This document shows, piece after piece, positions 18,325 to 26,740 of a stretch of 64,000 nt of DNA. The position numbers were made by a program, and so were the translations under genes. The notes under the pieces are model-generated. The model saw only the letters and a program-made list of their open reading frames with translations, ran no database searches and was not told the origin of the DNA. Within the stretch, counting starts at the first letter, position 1; every line of letters starts with the position of its first letter. This DNA is from JAUSIF01 sp040901465. GTDB lineage: Bacteria; Pseudomonadota; Alphaproteobacteria; Rhizobiales; Xanthobacteraceae. Location: assembly GCA_040901465.1 (NCBI GenBank), contig JBBDYN010000012.1, positions 122,194 to 186,193 on the forward strand, in the 5' to 3' direction.

Positions 18325-18804
18325 CTAGGCCGTTGCGCTTCGCCCGCGAAGAAGAAATACGAACGTAATGTAGTGAGTCACCAAGAGTGCCGGAACCCAG
18401 AAGGCTGGAATCCAATATGCGGCCCCCATGAAGGGTGCGGCATCGTAGATGGTCGCGAGAGTGATGGCGGCGAGCAGGTCCAGCGTGCCCTCGATGTTGA
18501 AGAGCCACACGAGCGGCAAGGCGAGACGCGCACGCATGGCCACGGCCGGAATCGCAATGATCGCGAGCAGTGCGGCCAACAGATCGCCGAACGCCGCGGG
18601 GTAGGCGAACTGGGCCGGCAGCCCGGCGTAGACTGCGCCGGGCGCGAGGAACATCAAGCCGAGATGGCGAAAGGAATGCAGGAGCAGGATCGGCAGGAGC
18701 ACCGTCCGCGGCTCAAGCTCGTCGAGCCTCGGAAAAACGTAAAGTCTCGCCGCAATCCAGAAGACCAGCGTGCTGAACAGCAGATTGACGGTGAGGATGT
18801 TCAT
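18325..18804 (-). CDS. Small multipass membrane protein, unknown function
   Basis: 159 residues with four hydrophobic segments (about 5-25, 35-60, 70-95 and 100-150). No catalytic motif was recognised. ATG 18804 is favoured over 18825 because AGGAGA sits 7 nt upstream. It is the last gene of the leftward stress/detoxification series that starts at 26.7 kb and could be its 3' end, or independent; the spacing to the DUF1428 gene is 51 bp. Confidence 0.75.
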   Translation of the reverse strand: MNILTVNLLFSTLVFWIAARLYVFPRLDELEPRTVLLPILLLHSFRHLGLMFLAPGAVYAGLPAQFAYPAAFGDLLAALLAIIAIPAVAMRARLALPLVWLFNIEGTLDLLAAITLATIYDAAPFMGAAYWIPAFWVPALLVTHYITFVFLLRGRSATA

Positions 18805-18855
18805 GCCCGTTCTCCTGAGCGCCACGCCGAAGATCGAGCGTGCCGAAACGCGGCG

Positions 18856-19215
18856 CTAAGCCTCGACCAGGGTCTTGAACCCGCCCCAGATCATGCGCCT
18901 GGCGTCGAAGGGCACCGACTTCAAATCCATCGTGTGCGCGATCCGCTTGTCCTTCATCACCTTCGCGTTGACGCGATCGCGGTGCGAACGCGACTTGTAG
19001 ACGATGTAGGAGAAGAACACGGTCTCGCCGCTCTTCAGCTTCACGCTGCGCGGAAACGACGTGCGCTTTCCGTATTTGACGTCATCGGCGACGCATTCGC
19101 GGAAGTCGAGCGCACCGTGCTCGCGCCAGACCTTGCCGGCCTTCTGCGCCATCTTGCGGTATGCCTGCACCTTCTTTTTCGGAACGGGCACCACAAATCC
19201 ATCGACGTAGCTCAT
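18856..19215 (-). CDS. DUF1428 protein (copy 1)
   Basis: 119 residues, opening MSYVDGFVVPVPKKK and ending PFDARRMIWGGF. It is a close paralogue of the gene at 22934-23293, which shares the order YVDGFV, ECVADD, KRTSFPRSVKLK, YKSRSHRDR and RRMIWGGFKT. The DUF1428 fold is a ferredoxin-like dimeric barrel; no activity is known. AAAGGAG 8 nt upstream supports ATG 19215. Confidence 0.9.
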   Translation of the reverse strand: MSYVDGFVVPVPKKKVQAYRKMAQKAGKVWREHGALDFRECVADDVKYGKRTSFPRSVKLKSGETVFFSYIVYKSRSHRDRVNAKVMKDKRIAHTMDLKSVPFDARRMIWGGFKTLVEA

Positions 19216-19263
19216 CTCAGGCTCCTTTGGTTGGCTCGTCAAACCGCCGGGCGGCGACGCCGC

Positions 19264-19638
19264 TCACTGGTTGTTGATGTGAAGGATGTTGCCGTCGGGA
19301 TCCCTGAACCAGGCGGCTTTGAAATCGCCCATGACATGCACGTCGCCGTCGAGACGCGCGCCGGGCATGGAGTAATGCTCGAACGCGACACCCTTTTCCT
19401 TGAGCGTCCGCAAGATCGAATCCATCTCGCTGCCGACGCCCCATGTCGCCGACGTCGCCTTGTTGGTGCCGGCGAACTCCGATTCATAGACGACGATCGT
19501 CGATTTCCCGCTCTTGAGCGTCACGCCCATGCTCTCCGGGCCGGCCGGCGCAAAGCCGAGCGTCTTTTCGTAAAACTTCCTGGCGGCAGCGATGTTCTTC
19601 ACCGCGATCGTTGCCATCGCATCCTTGTTTGCAAGCAT
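19264..19638 (-). CDS. VOC-superfamily (glyoxalase-like) protein
   Basis: 124 residues of one beta-alpha-beta-beta-beta pair typical of glyoxalase/bleomycin-resistance proteins: VKNIAAARKFYEKTLGF at the start and FRDPDGNILHINNQ at the end. Metal ligands of true glyoxalases are only partly evident, so a specific reaction cannot be given. It lies 48 bp upstream of DUF1428 in the same leftward series. Confidence 0.85.
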   Translation of the reverse strand: MLANKDAMATIAVKNIAAARKFYEKTLGFAPAGPESMGVTLKSGKSTIVVYESEFAGTNKATSATWGVGSEMDSILRTLKEKGVAFEHYSMPGARLDGDVHVMGDFKAAWFRDPDGNILHINNQ

Positions 19639-19728
19639 GTCCGTTCTCCTGTTCCTACTCCAAGGAACGCGTCAATCAGCGAAACGATCCGTTCGGCGGT
19701 CCAGAAACGCCGCCCGCGCAACAAGAAC

Positions 19729-20091
19729 CTACTTCTTTTTTTGCACACGTTCTTTGATCAGCTGGGCACTGATGAATTGCGCTTCATCCGGCTTCAAATA
19801 GCGGATCACATAGAGGTCATCCGGCGGAAACGGCGTCTTGGTGTTCTGTTGATACTTTCGGATGAAATTGCGCGTCGCGATGAACGCCTTGACGCCATCC
19901 TCGTTGCGCTTTGCGGCAAGCGCATCGAGGCTGTACGACCCAACTTGATCGTCGATGATGGCGGCAATTTCCCTGGATGCCGGGTCAAGACGAAGCTCTT
20001 TCAGAAACGCCACGCTCTTTTCCTGCAACTCACCCGCTGTTGCCGTGGTCACACCGACAACGAGGAAGGCAATCAGAAATATACGCGGCAT
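19729..20091 (-). CDS. Small secreted protein, unknown function
   Basis: 120 residues with an N-terminal signal peptide (hydrophobic residues 5-18, cleavage after TATA or similar), then a helical, charged body. No family was recognised. Its ATG shares one base with the stop of the upstream glutathione S-transferase (TGATG), indicating translational coupling. Confidence 0.7.
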   Translation of the reverse strand: MPRIFLIAFLVVGVTTATAGELQEKSVAFLKELRLDPASREIAAIIDDQVGSYSLDALAAKRNEDGVKAFIATRNFIRKYQQNTKTPFPPDDLYVIRYLKPDEAQFISAQLIKERVQKKK

Positions 20092-20792
20092 CACTGCTTC
20101 CTCCTCGGGTCGGGCCGCGAGACTGCGCGTGCGATCTGCGGCTTCCGCTCCATGGGAAAGAGCGGGAAATAGGGTTCGGCTTCGCGCAGCACCCGCGAGA
20201 ATGAGGCGCGCGCCAGCAGCCGGTCGAGATATGCCGTGAGATTTCGCGTCTCGCCGAACGGTTCAACCGTGTTCGCGTAGAAGAGCGCGGGCGCCGCCGA
20301 GCAGTCGGCGAGGGTGAATTCGTCGCCCATCGCCCAGCGCTTCGATTCCATCTCGCAATCGAGCAACGCATACGCTTCGCCGAGCTGCGCCCTCGCCTGC
20401 TCCACGCCAAGCGGATCGCGCTTGCCTTCGGGGCGCAGCCGGTCCGTGACGATTTTCTGCATCGGCTTCTCGACATACTCGTCGTGGAAGCGATCCCACA
20501 TGCGCGTTCGCCAGGCGCGGTCCGCGTCCGCGGGCACGAAACGCGTGGTCCCGGGATAAAACGCGTCGAGATACTCGACGACAATCGTCGACTCCGCGAC
20601 GGTCGAGCCCCTCGCCTCGTCGCGCAGGACCGGAAACCTGCCCATCGGCCAGATCGCTTTGAAGGCAGCCGCCGATTTCTCGTCGGCGAGATCGACGATC
20701 GCCGGTTCGAACGGCGTCGCGTTCTCATAAAGCGCGATCAGCGCCTTGTGACAGAAAGACGCGAGCGGATGGTAGTAGAGCTTGAGCGACAT
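20091..20792 (-). CDS. Glutathione S-transferase family protein (copy 1)
   Basis: 233 residues: a thioredoxin-like N-domain (MSLKLYYHPLASFCHKALIALYEN, then RFPVL with the cis-proline and a TVAESTIVVEYLD segment for glutathione binding), then an all-helical C-domain with GDEFTLADCSAAPALFYA. It probably conjugates or reduces organic electrophiles in the cytoplasm. ATG 20792 gives the normal GST start. It is coupled (TGATG) to the downstream small secreted protein. Confidence 0.92.
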   Translation of the reverse strand: MSLKLYYHPLASFCHKALIALYENATPFEPAIVDLADEKSAAAFKAIWPMGRFPVLRDEARGSTVAESTIVVEYLDAFYPGTTRFVPADADRAWRTRMWDRFHDEYVEKPMQKIVTDRLRPEGKRDPLGVEQARAQLGEAYALLDCEMESKRWAMGDEFTLADCSAAPALFYANTVEPFGETRNLTAYLDRLLARASFSRVLREAEPYFPLFPMERKPQIARAVSRPDPRRKQ

Positions 20793-20838
20793 CTTCGTTT
20801 TGCCTTGACGATTTTTCCGATGTGATGTCCGGCGCGCG

Positions 20839-21300
20839 TCAGACCAGCGAATCTTCCAGCCGGTCGAAGGCGCTGTTCCAGCCACTCTGATGCCCGTCGC
20901 GCTCCTCGGCCGACTGGAACGGCGTCTGATGCAGCGTCAGCAACGTCCTTCCGCCGAGATCGGTGAAAGTCAGCGTCACGATCGTCTCCAGGCCGCGCTC
21001 GCCCTCCTCGTCCCAGGCGAAGGTGAAGATGAGCAGCGACGGTTCGACGATCTCGCGGAACACGCCGCGATGCGTCAGTTCCCGGCCGTCCGCGGTCGCG
21101 CGCAGTCGGCCGCTCCAGGTGCCGCCGACGCGCACATCCATTTCGAGGAACGTCGCCGGGTAGTCCTTTGGGCCCCACCATTTCACGGCGAGCGCGGGAT
21201 CGGTCCACGCCTCGAACACGCGCTCGCGCGGCGCATTCAGCACGCGCTTGATGATCAGTTCCCCGCCCGCGGGAAGCGTGCTGCGCGCTGGGGCGATCAT
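20839..21300 (-). CDS. SRPBCC (AHSA1-like) protein 1
   Basis: 153 residues with the activator-of-HSP90 C-terminal-like fold: ELIIKRVLNAPRERVFEAWTDP, KWWGPKDYPATFLEMDVRVGGTW and the closing FQSAEERDGHQSGWNSAFDRLE. Such proteins bind hydrophobic ligands in a deep cavity; the ligand is unknown. Related genes are at 21924 and 25977 in the same series, suggesting tandem expansion. Confidence 0.9.
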   Translation of the reverse strand: MIAPARSTLPAGGELIIKRVLNAPRERVFEAWTDPALAVKWWGPKDYPATFLEMDVRVGGTWSGRLRATADGRELTHRGVFREIVEPSLLIFTFAWDEEGERGLETIVTLTFTDLGGRTLLTLHQTPFQSAEERDGHQSGWNSAFDRLEDSLV

Positions 21301-21325
21301 GGCAGGCTCCTTCCTCGGCCCGTCT

Positions 21326-21862
21326 CTATTTCTCCGCGACGGACTTCAAGCTGACGAGTCCTTCCTCGAAGTCCTTGCCGACCATCTTGTCCATGTCGAC
21401 GAAGGTGCTCATCACCTTGGTCATGTACGGCATGGGGCCGTGCATTTCCCAGGTGACACGGGTCGTGCCGCCGTTCGGTTCCATCCGGTAGTCCACGATG
21501 TTGTTCACCATGAACGGCCGGACCATGTTGAGCGTGAGCGTGACCTTGTTCGGCGGCGCCACGTCCACAATCTCGATGCGCCCGGCGCCCACGTTCTTGT
21601 CGCCGTCCCATTCATAGACCGCGCCCTTGCCCGCTGCCGGACCGCTGAAGGCCCGCTTCATGCCGGGATCCTTCTTCTCATATGGCGACCATTCGATCGA
21701 ACGGCGCATATCGCTCAGGATCGAATAGATCTTCTCCGGCGGCGCCGAAATATCGAGCGCGCGCTGGACGCGGAACGTGTCGGGCTTGGTCGCCGCATAA
21801 GCGAGCACGCCGGCGATCAGAATGGCGACGACGCCCGCAATCACGGCAAGAGTCTTGAGCAT
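21326..21862 (-). CDS. SRPBCC protein 2, membrane-anchored
   Basis: 178 residues with an N-terminal membrane helix (about 5-25) and then a START-like domain: FRVQRALDISAPPEKIYSIL, IEWSPYEKKDPGM and TRVTWEMHGPMPYMTKVM. The helix places the binding domain in the periplasm or at the membrane. It is a polyketide-cyclase/dehydrase-like family member, ligand unknown. It lies 25 bp upstream of SRPBCC protein 1. Confidence 0.88.
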   Translation of the reverse strand: MLKTLAVIAGVVAILIAGVLAYAATKPDTFRVQRALDISAPPEKIYSILSDMRRSIEWSPYEKKDPGMKRAFSGPAAGKGAVYEWDGDKNVGAGRIEIVDVAPPNKVTLTLNMVRPFMVNNIVDYRMEPNGGTTRVTWEMHGPMPYMTKVMSTFVDMDKMVGKDFEEGLVSLKSVAEK

Positions 21863-21923
21863 GACTTCACTCCATTACGGTTCGGGAAACGCCGGCGGCC
21901 GACCGGCCGCCGGCAGTTCTGCC

Positions 21924-22448
21924 TCACGCCTTCGCCAGATATTCGTCGAGCTGCTCGAAGGTGCCAGTCCAGCCCTGCTTCATGCTGTCGCGGCCCTGGT
22001 CGAAGGTGCGCCATTCCTCGTCGGACGGATCGATCGGAAGCCACTCGACGGTGAATCGCGTCTTGTCGCCTTCCTCGGTGAAGGTGACGGTGGTCAGCAT
22101 CTGCTGCGGCCAGCCCGGGCTCATGGGATGGCGTGTCAGGCCGCCCTCAGCGTCCGAGAAGGAATTGACGAACACGATGCGCGAAGGCGGCACGATCTCG
22201 CGATACGCCATCTTGCCCCACATCTCATGGCCTTCGGGCGAGACGAGTTGGTAGTGATAGACGCCACCCGGACGGAAGTCCTGCTTCGCATATTTCGCCG
22301 TGAAGCCCTTCGGCCCGAACCATTGCTTCATCTGCTCAAGCTCGGTGAACGCCTTCCAGAGCCTCTCGCGCGAGGCCTTGAACGTGCGCGAAATGACGAA
22401 CGGTTTCATTTCCTGCACCTGCGCTTTCGCTGCTGCTTTCGAACTCAT
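21924..22448 (-). CDS. SRPBCC (AHSA1-like) protein 3
   Basis: 174 residues: PFVISRTFKASRERLWKAFTE, QWFGPKGF, RPGGVYHYQL and the closing SMKQGWTGTFEQLDEYLA. The fold is that of SRPBCC protein 1, with a longer middle part. It is cytoplasmic, with ligand unknown. It is preceded by a VOC gene 54 bp upstream in the same direction. Confidence 0.88.
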   Translation of the reverse strand: MSSKAAAKAQVQEMKPFVISRTFKASRERLWKAFTELEQMKQWFGPKGFTAKYAKQDFRPGGVYHYQLVSPEGHEMWGKMAYREIVPPSRIVFVNSFSDAEGGLTRHPMSPGWPQQMLTTVTFTEEGDKTRFTVEWLPIDPSDEEWRTFDQGRDSMKQGWTGTFEQLDEYLAKA

Positions 22449-22502
22449 TGCTCCACTCCTTTTCTCTTCGACGCCCCGGCGCCCATGTTCCTTCGCGGCA
22501 CG

Positions 22503-22925
22503 CTAGTTCTTCGCCGGCAGCGTCGCGTTCAGCATCCATTGATGGCCGTAGGGATCGTGCAGGATCGCAAAGCGCGCGTTCCAGAACGTGTCCTGCGGCT
22601 CCATCACGCCGTTGCAGCCCGCGTCCACCGCGCGCCGGTAGGCATTGTCGATCTTGGCCGGCGCGTCGTAATTGACGACGACCGCGACCGGCGCGGGCCG
22701 CTCGGGCGTCGCCGCGTGAACAGTGTGACCCATTCCTTGGACTGCATGTTCCGGAAACTCGTCCATGACGAACACCGAACCACCATTGATCGAGAGGTCG
22801 GCGTGCAAAATGCGGCCATCCTCGGCCGGCGCGCGCGAGACTTCCTTCGCGCCCAGCGCCTTCACATAGAAGTCGATGGCTTCCGGCGCGTTCTTCACCG
22901 TGAGATAGGGAACGATGGTCTGCAT
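22503..22925 (-). CDS. VOC/PhnB-like protein
   Basis: 140 residues, opening MQTIVPYLTVKNAPEAIDFYVKALGA and ending FAILHDPYGHQWMLN, the YeaK/PhnB branch of the VOC fold. No enzymatic activity can be assigned. ATG 22925 was preferred to 22937 because it starts the first strand. It begins 8 bp after the end of the upstream DUF1428 gene. Confidence 0.87.
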   Translation of the reverse strand: MQTIVPYLTVKNAPEAIDFYVKALGAKEVSRAPAEDGRILHADLSINGGSVFVMDEFPEHAVQGMGHTVHAATPERPAPVAVVVNYDAPAKIDNAYRRAVDAGCNGVMEPQDTFWNARFAILHDPYGHQWMLNATLPAKN

Positions 22926-22933
22926 GATTGCCC

Positions 22934-23293
22934 TCACATCTGTACGATCGTCTTGAAGCCGCCCCAGAACATGCGCCTGGCATCGAACGGCATCTTCTTC
23001 GGGTCCATGAACTTCGCGAGCCGCCGATCGGCCATGACCTTCTTCATGATGCGGTCGCGGTGCTTGCGCGACTTATAAGTGATCCAGGCGAACACCACCG
23101 TCTCGCCCGGCTTCATCTTGACGCTGCGCGGAAACGAGGTGCGCTTGCCGACGCTGATGTCGTCGGCGACGCACTCGCGATAATCGAGCGCGCCGTGATC
23201 GCGCCAGACCTTGCTGGCAAGCTTGGCGATGCGTTGGTACTCGTTCACATTCTTCTTCGGCAGCGGCAGAACAAACCCGTCGACATATTCCAT
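22934..23293 (-). CDS. DUF1428 protein (copy 2)
   Basis: 119 residues, opening MEYVDGFVLPLPKKN, with RECVADD, KRTSFPRSVKMKPGE and the end DARRMFWGGFKTIVQM. It is clearly paralogous to 18856-19215 and the same length. Both copies have a VOC gene as an immediate neighbour, suggesting an ancestral VOC-DUF1428 pair that was duplicated. Confidence 0.9.
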   Translation of the reverse strand: MEYVDGFVLPLPKKNVNEYQRIAKLASKVWRDHGALDYRECVADDISVGKRTSFPRSVKMKPGETVVFAWITYKSRKHRDRIMKKVMADRRLAKFMDPKKMPFDARRMFWGGFKTIVQM

Positions 23294-23359
23294 GCGAAGT
23301 CTCCTTCAGCGTTGATCGTTGGGCGGCCGGTTTTGCGCCGGCCGCCGTGTCAGTTCCGC

Positions 23360-23860
23360 TTACGCTGCTTTCTCCGCATACGTCCGCTCGAGCGCAGCGA
23401 GGTCGAACTTCTTCATCTGCAGAAATGCTTTCATGACGCGGTCGGCCTTCTTGCGGTCGGGGTCCGACAGCATCTTCGGCAGCGCCGCCGGGAAGACCTG
23501 CCACGACAGGCCGAATTTATCCTTCACCCAGCCGCACGGGCCTTGCTGGCCGCCTTCGGTAAGCTTGCTTGAGAAGTAATCGATTTCCTTCTGCGTTTCG
23601 CATTGCACCTGGAAGGAGATCGCTTCGTCGAATTTGAACTGCGGGCCGCCGTTCAGCGCGACGAATTTCTGGCCGTTGATCTCGAACTCGGCGACCATGA
23701 CGGAGCCGGGCTTCTTGCCGTGAATCTCCTGGCCTTCGCTGCCGTAGCGGCTGACCGTGCCCATCTTCGAGTTCTCGAAGACGGAGACGTAGAATTTCGC
23801 GGCGTCCTCGGCTTCGGTGTCGAACCAGAGGCACGGCGTGATCGGTCCTGAAACTTTCAT
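23360..23860 (-). CDS. VOC-family PhnB-like protein (3-demethylubiquinone methyltransferase-like fold)
   Basis: 166 residues: ITPCLWFDTEAEDAAKFYVSVF, KFVALNGGPQFKFDEAISFQV and DKFGLSWQVFPAALP, followed by a helical tail. The family is often mislabelled 3-demethylubiquinone-9 3-methyltransferase; it is a glyoxalase-fold protein of unknown reaction. ATG 23860 begins the conserved core. Confidence 0.88.
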   Translation of the reverse strand: MKVSGPITPCLWFDTEAEDAAKFYVSVFENSKMGTVSRYGSEGQEIHGKKPGSVMVAEFEINGQKFVALNGGPQFKFDEAISFQVQCETQKEIDYFSSKLTEGGQQGPCGWVKDKFGLSWQVFPAALPKMLSDPDRKKADRVMKAFLQMKKFDLAALERTYAEKAA

Positions 23861-23901
23861 CGTGTTACTCCTTTCACTTCGTTGATCAACGAACGCGGCT
23901 T

Positions 23902-24522
23902 TCACCGCGCGGGGCGAAACATGGGAATGAGCGGCGGCGAGGAGCCGGCCTGGATCGTGCCAATGACCTTGAAGCCAAACCGTTCATAGAGCGGCACGTT
24001 CCCCGGACTGCTCGATTCGAGATAGGCCGGCAGCCGATCCTTGTCGCAGCGGCGTATTGCGTGTTCGAGCAGTGCCGAGCCGAAACCTTTGCCTTGATGG
24101 AGGGGATCGGTGCCGATCAGCGGCAGATACCAATGCGGCTCGGTTGGGTGGAATTTTCCCATCTGCTCAAAGAGACCAGCGCCGTCCTGCTTGCGCGCGG
24201 CGGGCATATTGACTTCGATGATCGCGCCCATCGCTTCGTGATCGGGCTCAATGCCCGGCGGGAGCCAAAGTGCGGCGGCGAAATCAGCGATCTGGTCTGC
24301 CGCGTTGTGTGCGAAAGCGTTACCGCCGAAGGCGCGCACGAAAGCCGGAGCAATCGCGAGATACCGGTCAGGGTCGGGGAAACTCCATCGCATCATCGGG
24401 TCGCTTGCGAAGGCGAGCGCAATGACGGCAAATACTTTTTCCTGGTCGGCCGGCGTCGCAGCCCTAACCGTCACCCGATCTGCTGATGAACTTTGCTTCG
24501 AAACGGTTGCTTGTTCACGCAT
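23902..24522 (-). CDS. GNAT-family N-acetyltransferase
   Basis: 206 residues. The acetyl-CoA loop is LHQGKGFGSALLEHA (Q-x-x-G-x-G), preceded by HWYLPLIGTDP and followed by LESSSPGNVPLYERFGFKVIG. Its acceptor is unknown; relatives of this length acetylate small molecules such as toxins or antibiotics. It lies inside the leftward series, 24 bp after the DUF899 stop. Confidence 0.9.
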   Translation of the reverse strand: MREQATVSKQSSSADRVTVRAATPADQEKVFAVIALAFASDPMMRWSFPDPDRYLAIAPAFVRAFGGNAFAHNAADQIADFAAALWLPPGIEPDHEAMGAIIEVNMPAARKQDGAGLFEQMGKFHPTEPHWYLPLIGTDPLHQGKGFGSALLEHAIRRCDKDRLPAYLESSSPGNVPLYERFGFKVIGTIQAGSSPPLIPMFRPAR

Positions 24523-24546
24523 GATTGGTTCTCCAAACCCAACTGC

Positions 24547-25293
24547 TCACGCCGCGTCTGATTTCGATGCGCAACAGGACGCGACCTTGTCCGTGTTTTC
24601 GTATTCGTCGTTGCGCTTCACCCACTCCATGATTTCGACCTCGTTGCGGCCTTTCGGCGTCAGATCGAGGAAGTTGTAGGCGCCGAGCAGCACGTCGCCG
24701 CCGCGCGCGTAACTCGAATAGGTGTGAAAGACGTCGCCGTTCGCGTCCTTGTAAAAGACGCTGGTACCGGGCAGCTCGTCGAACGCGTCCTTCCCGTCGA
24801 TCATTGCGTAGTTGTAGTTGACCTTGCCCTTGAGCTGTTCCTTGGTGAAGGAAACGCCGTAGTCGAAATTGAAGTCGCTGCCGTAGGACGAGATCAGCGG
24901 AAACTTCCACCCCAACCGCTTCTTGTAGGCATCGAGGTCGGCGAGCTTGCCGCGCGAGATCGCGACGAACGTGACGTCGTGATTGGCGAGATGGATGTTG
25001 GCGCCGTCCACATGGTCGGCGAAGAACGAGCAGCTCGGGCATCCCTGCCCGAGATCCCAGCGCCACATGAAGTGATAGACGATGAGCTGGCTGTTCTCTC
25101 CGAACAGGTCGGCGAGCCGTTTCTTTCCCTCCGGCGTGTCGAACACATAGTCTTTCTCAATTTTCACCCAGGGCAGCGTGCGCCGCTCGGCGCTCACCAG
25201 ATCGCGAATGCGCGTGAGCGCCTTCTCGTTCTTCAGGTGCGCCTTGCGCTCCTTGAGCCATTCTTCGCGAGAGACGACTTTGTGCGGTTGCAT
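24547..25293 (-). CDS. DUF899 thioredoxin-like protein
   Basis: 248 residues: VVSREEWLKERKAHLKNEKALTR at the start, then FMWRWDLGQGCPSCSFFADH with a CPSC pair, then ELPGTSVFYKDANGDVFHTYS and GAYNFLDLTPKGR. This is the DUF899 family, thioredoxin-fold proteins of unknown substrate. Near its end it has another cysteine pair (ASCCASK). It is cytoplasmic, with no signal peptide. Confidence 0.92.
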   Translation of the reverse strand: MQPHKVVSREEWLKERKAHLKNEKALTRIRDLVSAERRTLPWVKIEKDYVFDTPEGKKRLADLFGENSQLIVYHFMWRWDLGQGCPSCSFFADHVDGANIHLANHDVTFVAISRGKLADLDAYKKRLGWKFPLISSYGSDFNFDYGVSFTKEQLKGKVNYNYAMIDGKDAFDELPGTSVFYKDANGDVFHTYSSYARGGDVLLGAYNFLDLTPKGRNEVEIMEWVKRNDEYENTDKVASCCASKSDAA

Positions 25294-25320
25294 ATTTTGA
25301 CTCCTCTGACGCTCGAATGA

Positions 25321-25956
25321 TTAAGCCGCCGCTGCGACGGCCGTGGGAAACGGCTCACGCCACGCCGGCAGTTCGTTCAGCCGGTCGTGCCAGCGCACGA
25401 CTTCGGGAAACTCCGCGACCGGAATGTGCGCGGCCTTGGCATAAGGCAGCGTGATCGCCACTGCGAAGTCCGCGACGGTCAGCGTATCCCCGAGGAGAAA
25501 TTTCCGGCCGCGCAGATGCTCGTTCAACACGGCACCATATTTGCTGAAATTGCCCGCCGCCTGTTCGAGCTCCGCGGCGCTCGGCTCGCCCAGGCCGAAA
25601 CGCGGCTTGATGAGATACTCGAAATAGAACGTGCCCGCCGCCGGCACGAAATGCTGTGCGTCCCAATTCAGCCAGCGCATCACCTCGACCTGCCGTTCGT
25701 CCTGCGGCCACAGATCGGAGCCCGCAAAGCGCGCGAGAAAGCACATGATCGCGTTCGATTCCCAGATCGTGCGGTCACCGATGTCGAGGACCGGCACTTT
25801 GAGGTTCGGATTCATCGCGGCGAATTGGGGCGATTTTTGCTCGCCCTTGCCGAGATTGACGTGCACGAACTCGACCGGCGAATTGAGATGCTTCGCCACG
25901 GCGCAGGCTTTGCGCGGATTGATCGTTTCGGCATAATAAAGTCTGAAGTCGGTCAT
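25321..25956 (-). CDS. Glutathione S-transferase family protein (copy 2)
   Basis: 211 residues: DFRLYYAETINPRKACAVAKHL, NLKVPVLD (cis-proline), WESNAIMCFLA, and a helical domain with GDTLTVADFAVAITLPYA. ATG 25956 lies 6 nt after GGAG. It is only distantly like the GST at 20091-20792. It follows an SRPBCC gene 20 bp upstream and probably belongs to the ArsR-controlled transcript. Confidence 0.92.
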   Translation of the reverse strand: MTDFRLYYAETINPRKACAVAKHLNSPVEFVHVNLGKGEQKSPQFAAMNPNLKVPVLDIGDRTIWESNAIMCFLARFAGSDLWPQDERQVEVMRWLNWDAQHFVPAAGTFYFEYLIKPRFGLGEPSAAELEQAAGNFSKYGAVLNEHLRGRKFLLGDTLTVADFAVAITLPYAKAAHIPVAEFPEVVRWHDRLNELPAWREPFPTAVAAAA

Positions 25957-25976
25957 TTCCTTCTCCATAGGCGTCA

Positions 25977-26411
25977 TCACTCGAAAATCGCTGCCAGCTT
26001 GTCGAGCGTTCCGGCCCAGCCGTGCGCGTGACCGTCGCGCGCCGCCTGATCGAAGAACTGCTCGTGCAGAAGCGTCAGCATCGTGCCCTCGCCGTCCGGG
26101 CGGAACGTGAGCGTCACGAGCGACTCGCGTTCCGGCGTCGAATGCCACGCCCACGAGAACTGCAGCCGCTGATCGGGTACGACCTCGCGGTAGACGCCGC
26201 CGACCTCGTGATACTCGCCGTCCATGGTCTTGAAGCTCGCGCGGAAACGCCCGCCCTCGCGCACGTCCAATTCCGCCTTCACGGAATCGAGTACCGTCTC
26301 GTGCGGTCCGAACCAGCGCACTAGCTGCTCCGCTTGCGTCCACGCCGCGTAGACTTTCGCGGGCGGCGCCTTGATGTGGCGCTTGAGCGTGAGGCTTGGC
26401 TTGGTGAGCAT
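25977..26411 (-). CDS. SRPBCC (AHSA1-like) protein 4, partner of the ArsR regulator
   Basis: 144 residues: LTLKRHIKAPPAKVYAAWTQAEQLVRWFGP, YHEVGGVYREVVPDQRL and FFDQAARDGHAHGWAGTLDKLA. Its start lies inside the last 91 bp of the ArsR gene in another frame. ArsR-SRPBCC pairs of this kind are common, and the SRPBCC protein may sense or bind the inducer; that is an inference from the pairing. Confidence 0.9.
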   Translation of the reverse strand: MLTKPSLTLKRHIKAPPAKVYAAWTQAEQLVRWFGPHETVLDSVKAELDVREGGRFRASFKTMDGEYHEVGGVYREVVPDQRLQFSWAWHSTPERESLVTLTFRPDGEGTMLTLLHEQFFDQAARDGHAHGWAGTLDKLAAIFE

Positions 26412-26740
26412 GGCTTCTCCTCAACAAAAGCGGCCAGGCGTTCGAGCTGTTCGTTCCAGAAGCGCTCGTAGCGGTAGAGCCAGTGCATGGCCTCCTCCAT
26501 GGGCGCCGCGTTCAACTGGCACGTGACCGTGCGGCCGGTCTTGGTGCGTCTGATCAGGCCGGCGTCGGAAAGCACGTCGAGGTGCTTCATGACGGCCGGC
26601 AGCGAAACCGGAAACGGCCGCGCCAGCTCGCTCACGGAAACGCCCTCGCGCTCGTTCAGTTGCGCGAGCAGCGCCCGCCGCGTGGGGTCGGCGAGTGCGG
26701 CGAAAGTGCGGTCGAGTACGGGCTCTTGATACTTAACCAT
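26321..26740 (-). CDS. ArsR-family winged-helix repressor heading the detoxification series
   Basis: 139 residues. The helix-turn-helix is in LADPTRRALLAQLNEREGVSVSELARPFPVSLPAVMKHLDVL, followed by the wing LIRRTKTGRTVTCQL. No metal-binding cysteines are present, so it probably does not sense arsenic. The last 30 residues (Ser/Arg-rich) come from the overlap with the SRPBCC gene and may be non-essential. The ATG at 26740 lies inside a perfect 10-bp-arm palindrome that should be its own operator. Confidence 0.9.
   Translation of the reverse strand: MVKYQEPVLDRTFAALADPTRRALLAQLNEREGVSVSELARPFPVSLPAVMKHLDVLSDAGLIRRTKTGRTVTCQLNAAPMEEAMHWLYRYERFWNEQLERLAAFVEEKPCSPSQASRSSATSRRRPRKSTRRGRKRSS

Noticed and set aside
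18259..20172. 637-codon + strand open frame across four minus-strand genes
   Set aside because: Spans several well-supported genes on the other strand and shows no recognisable protein features.
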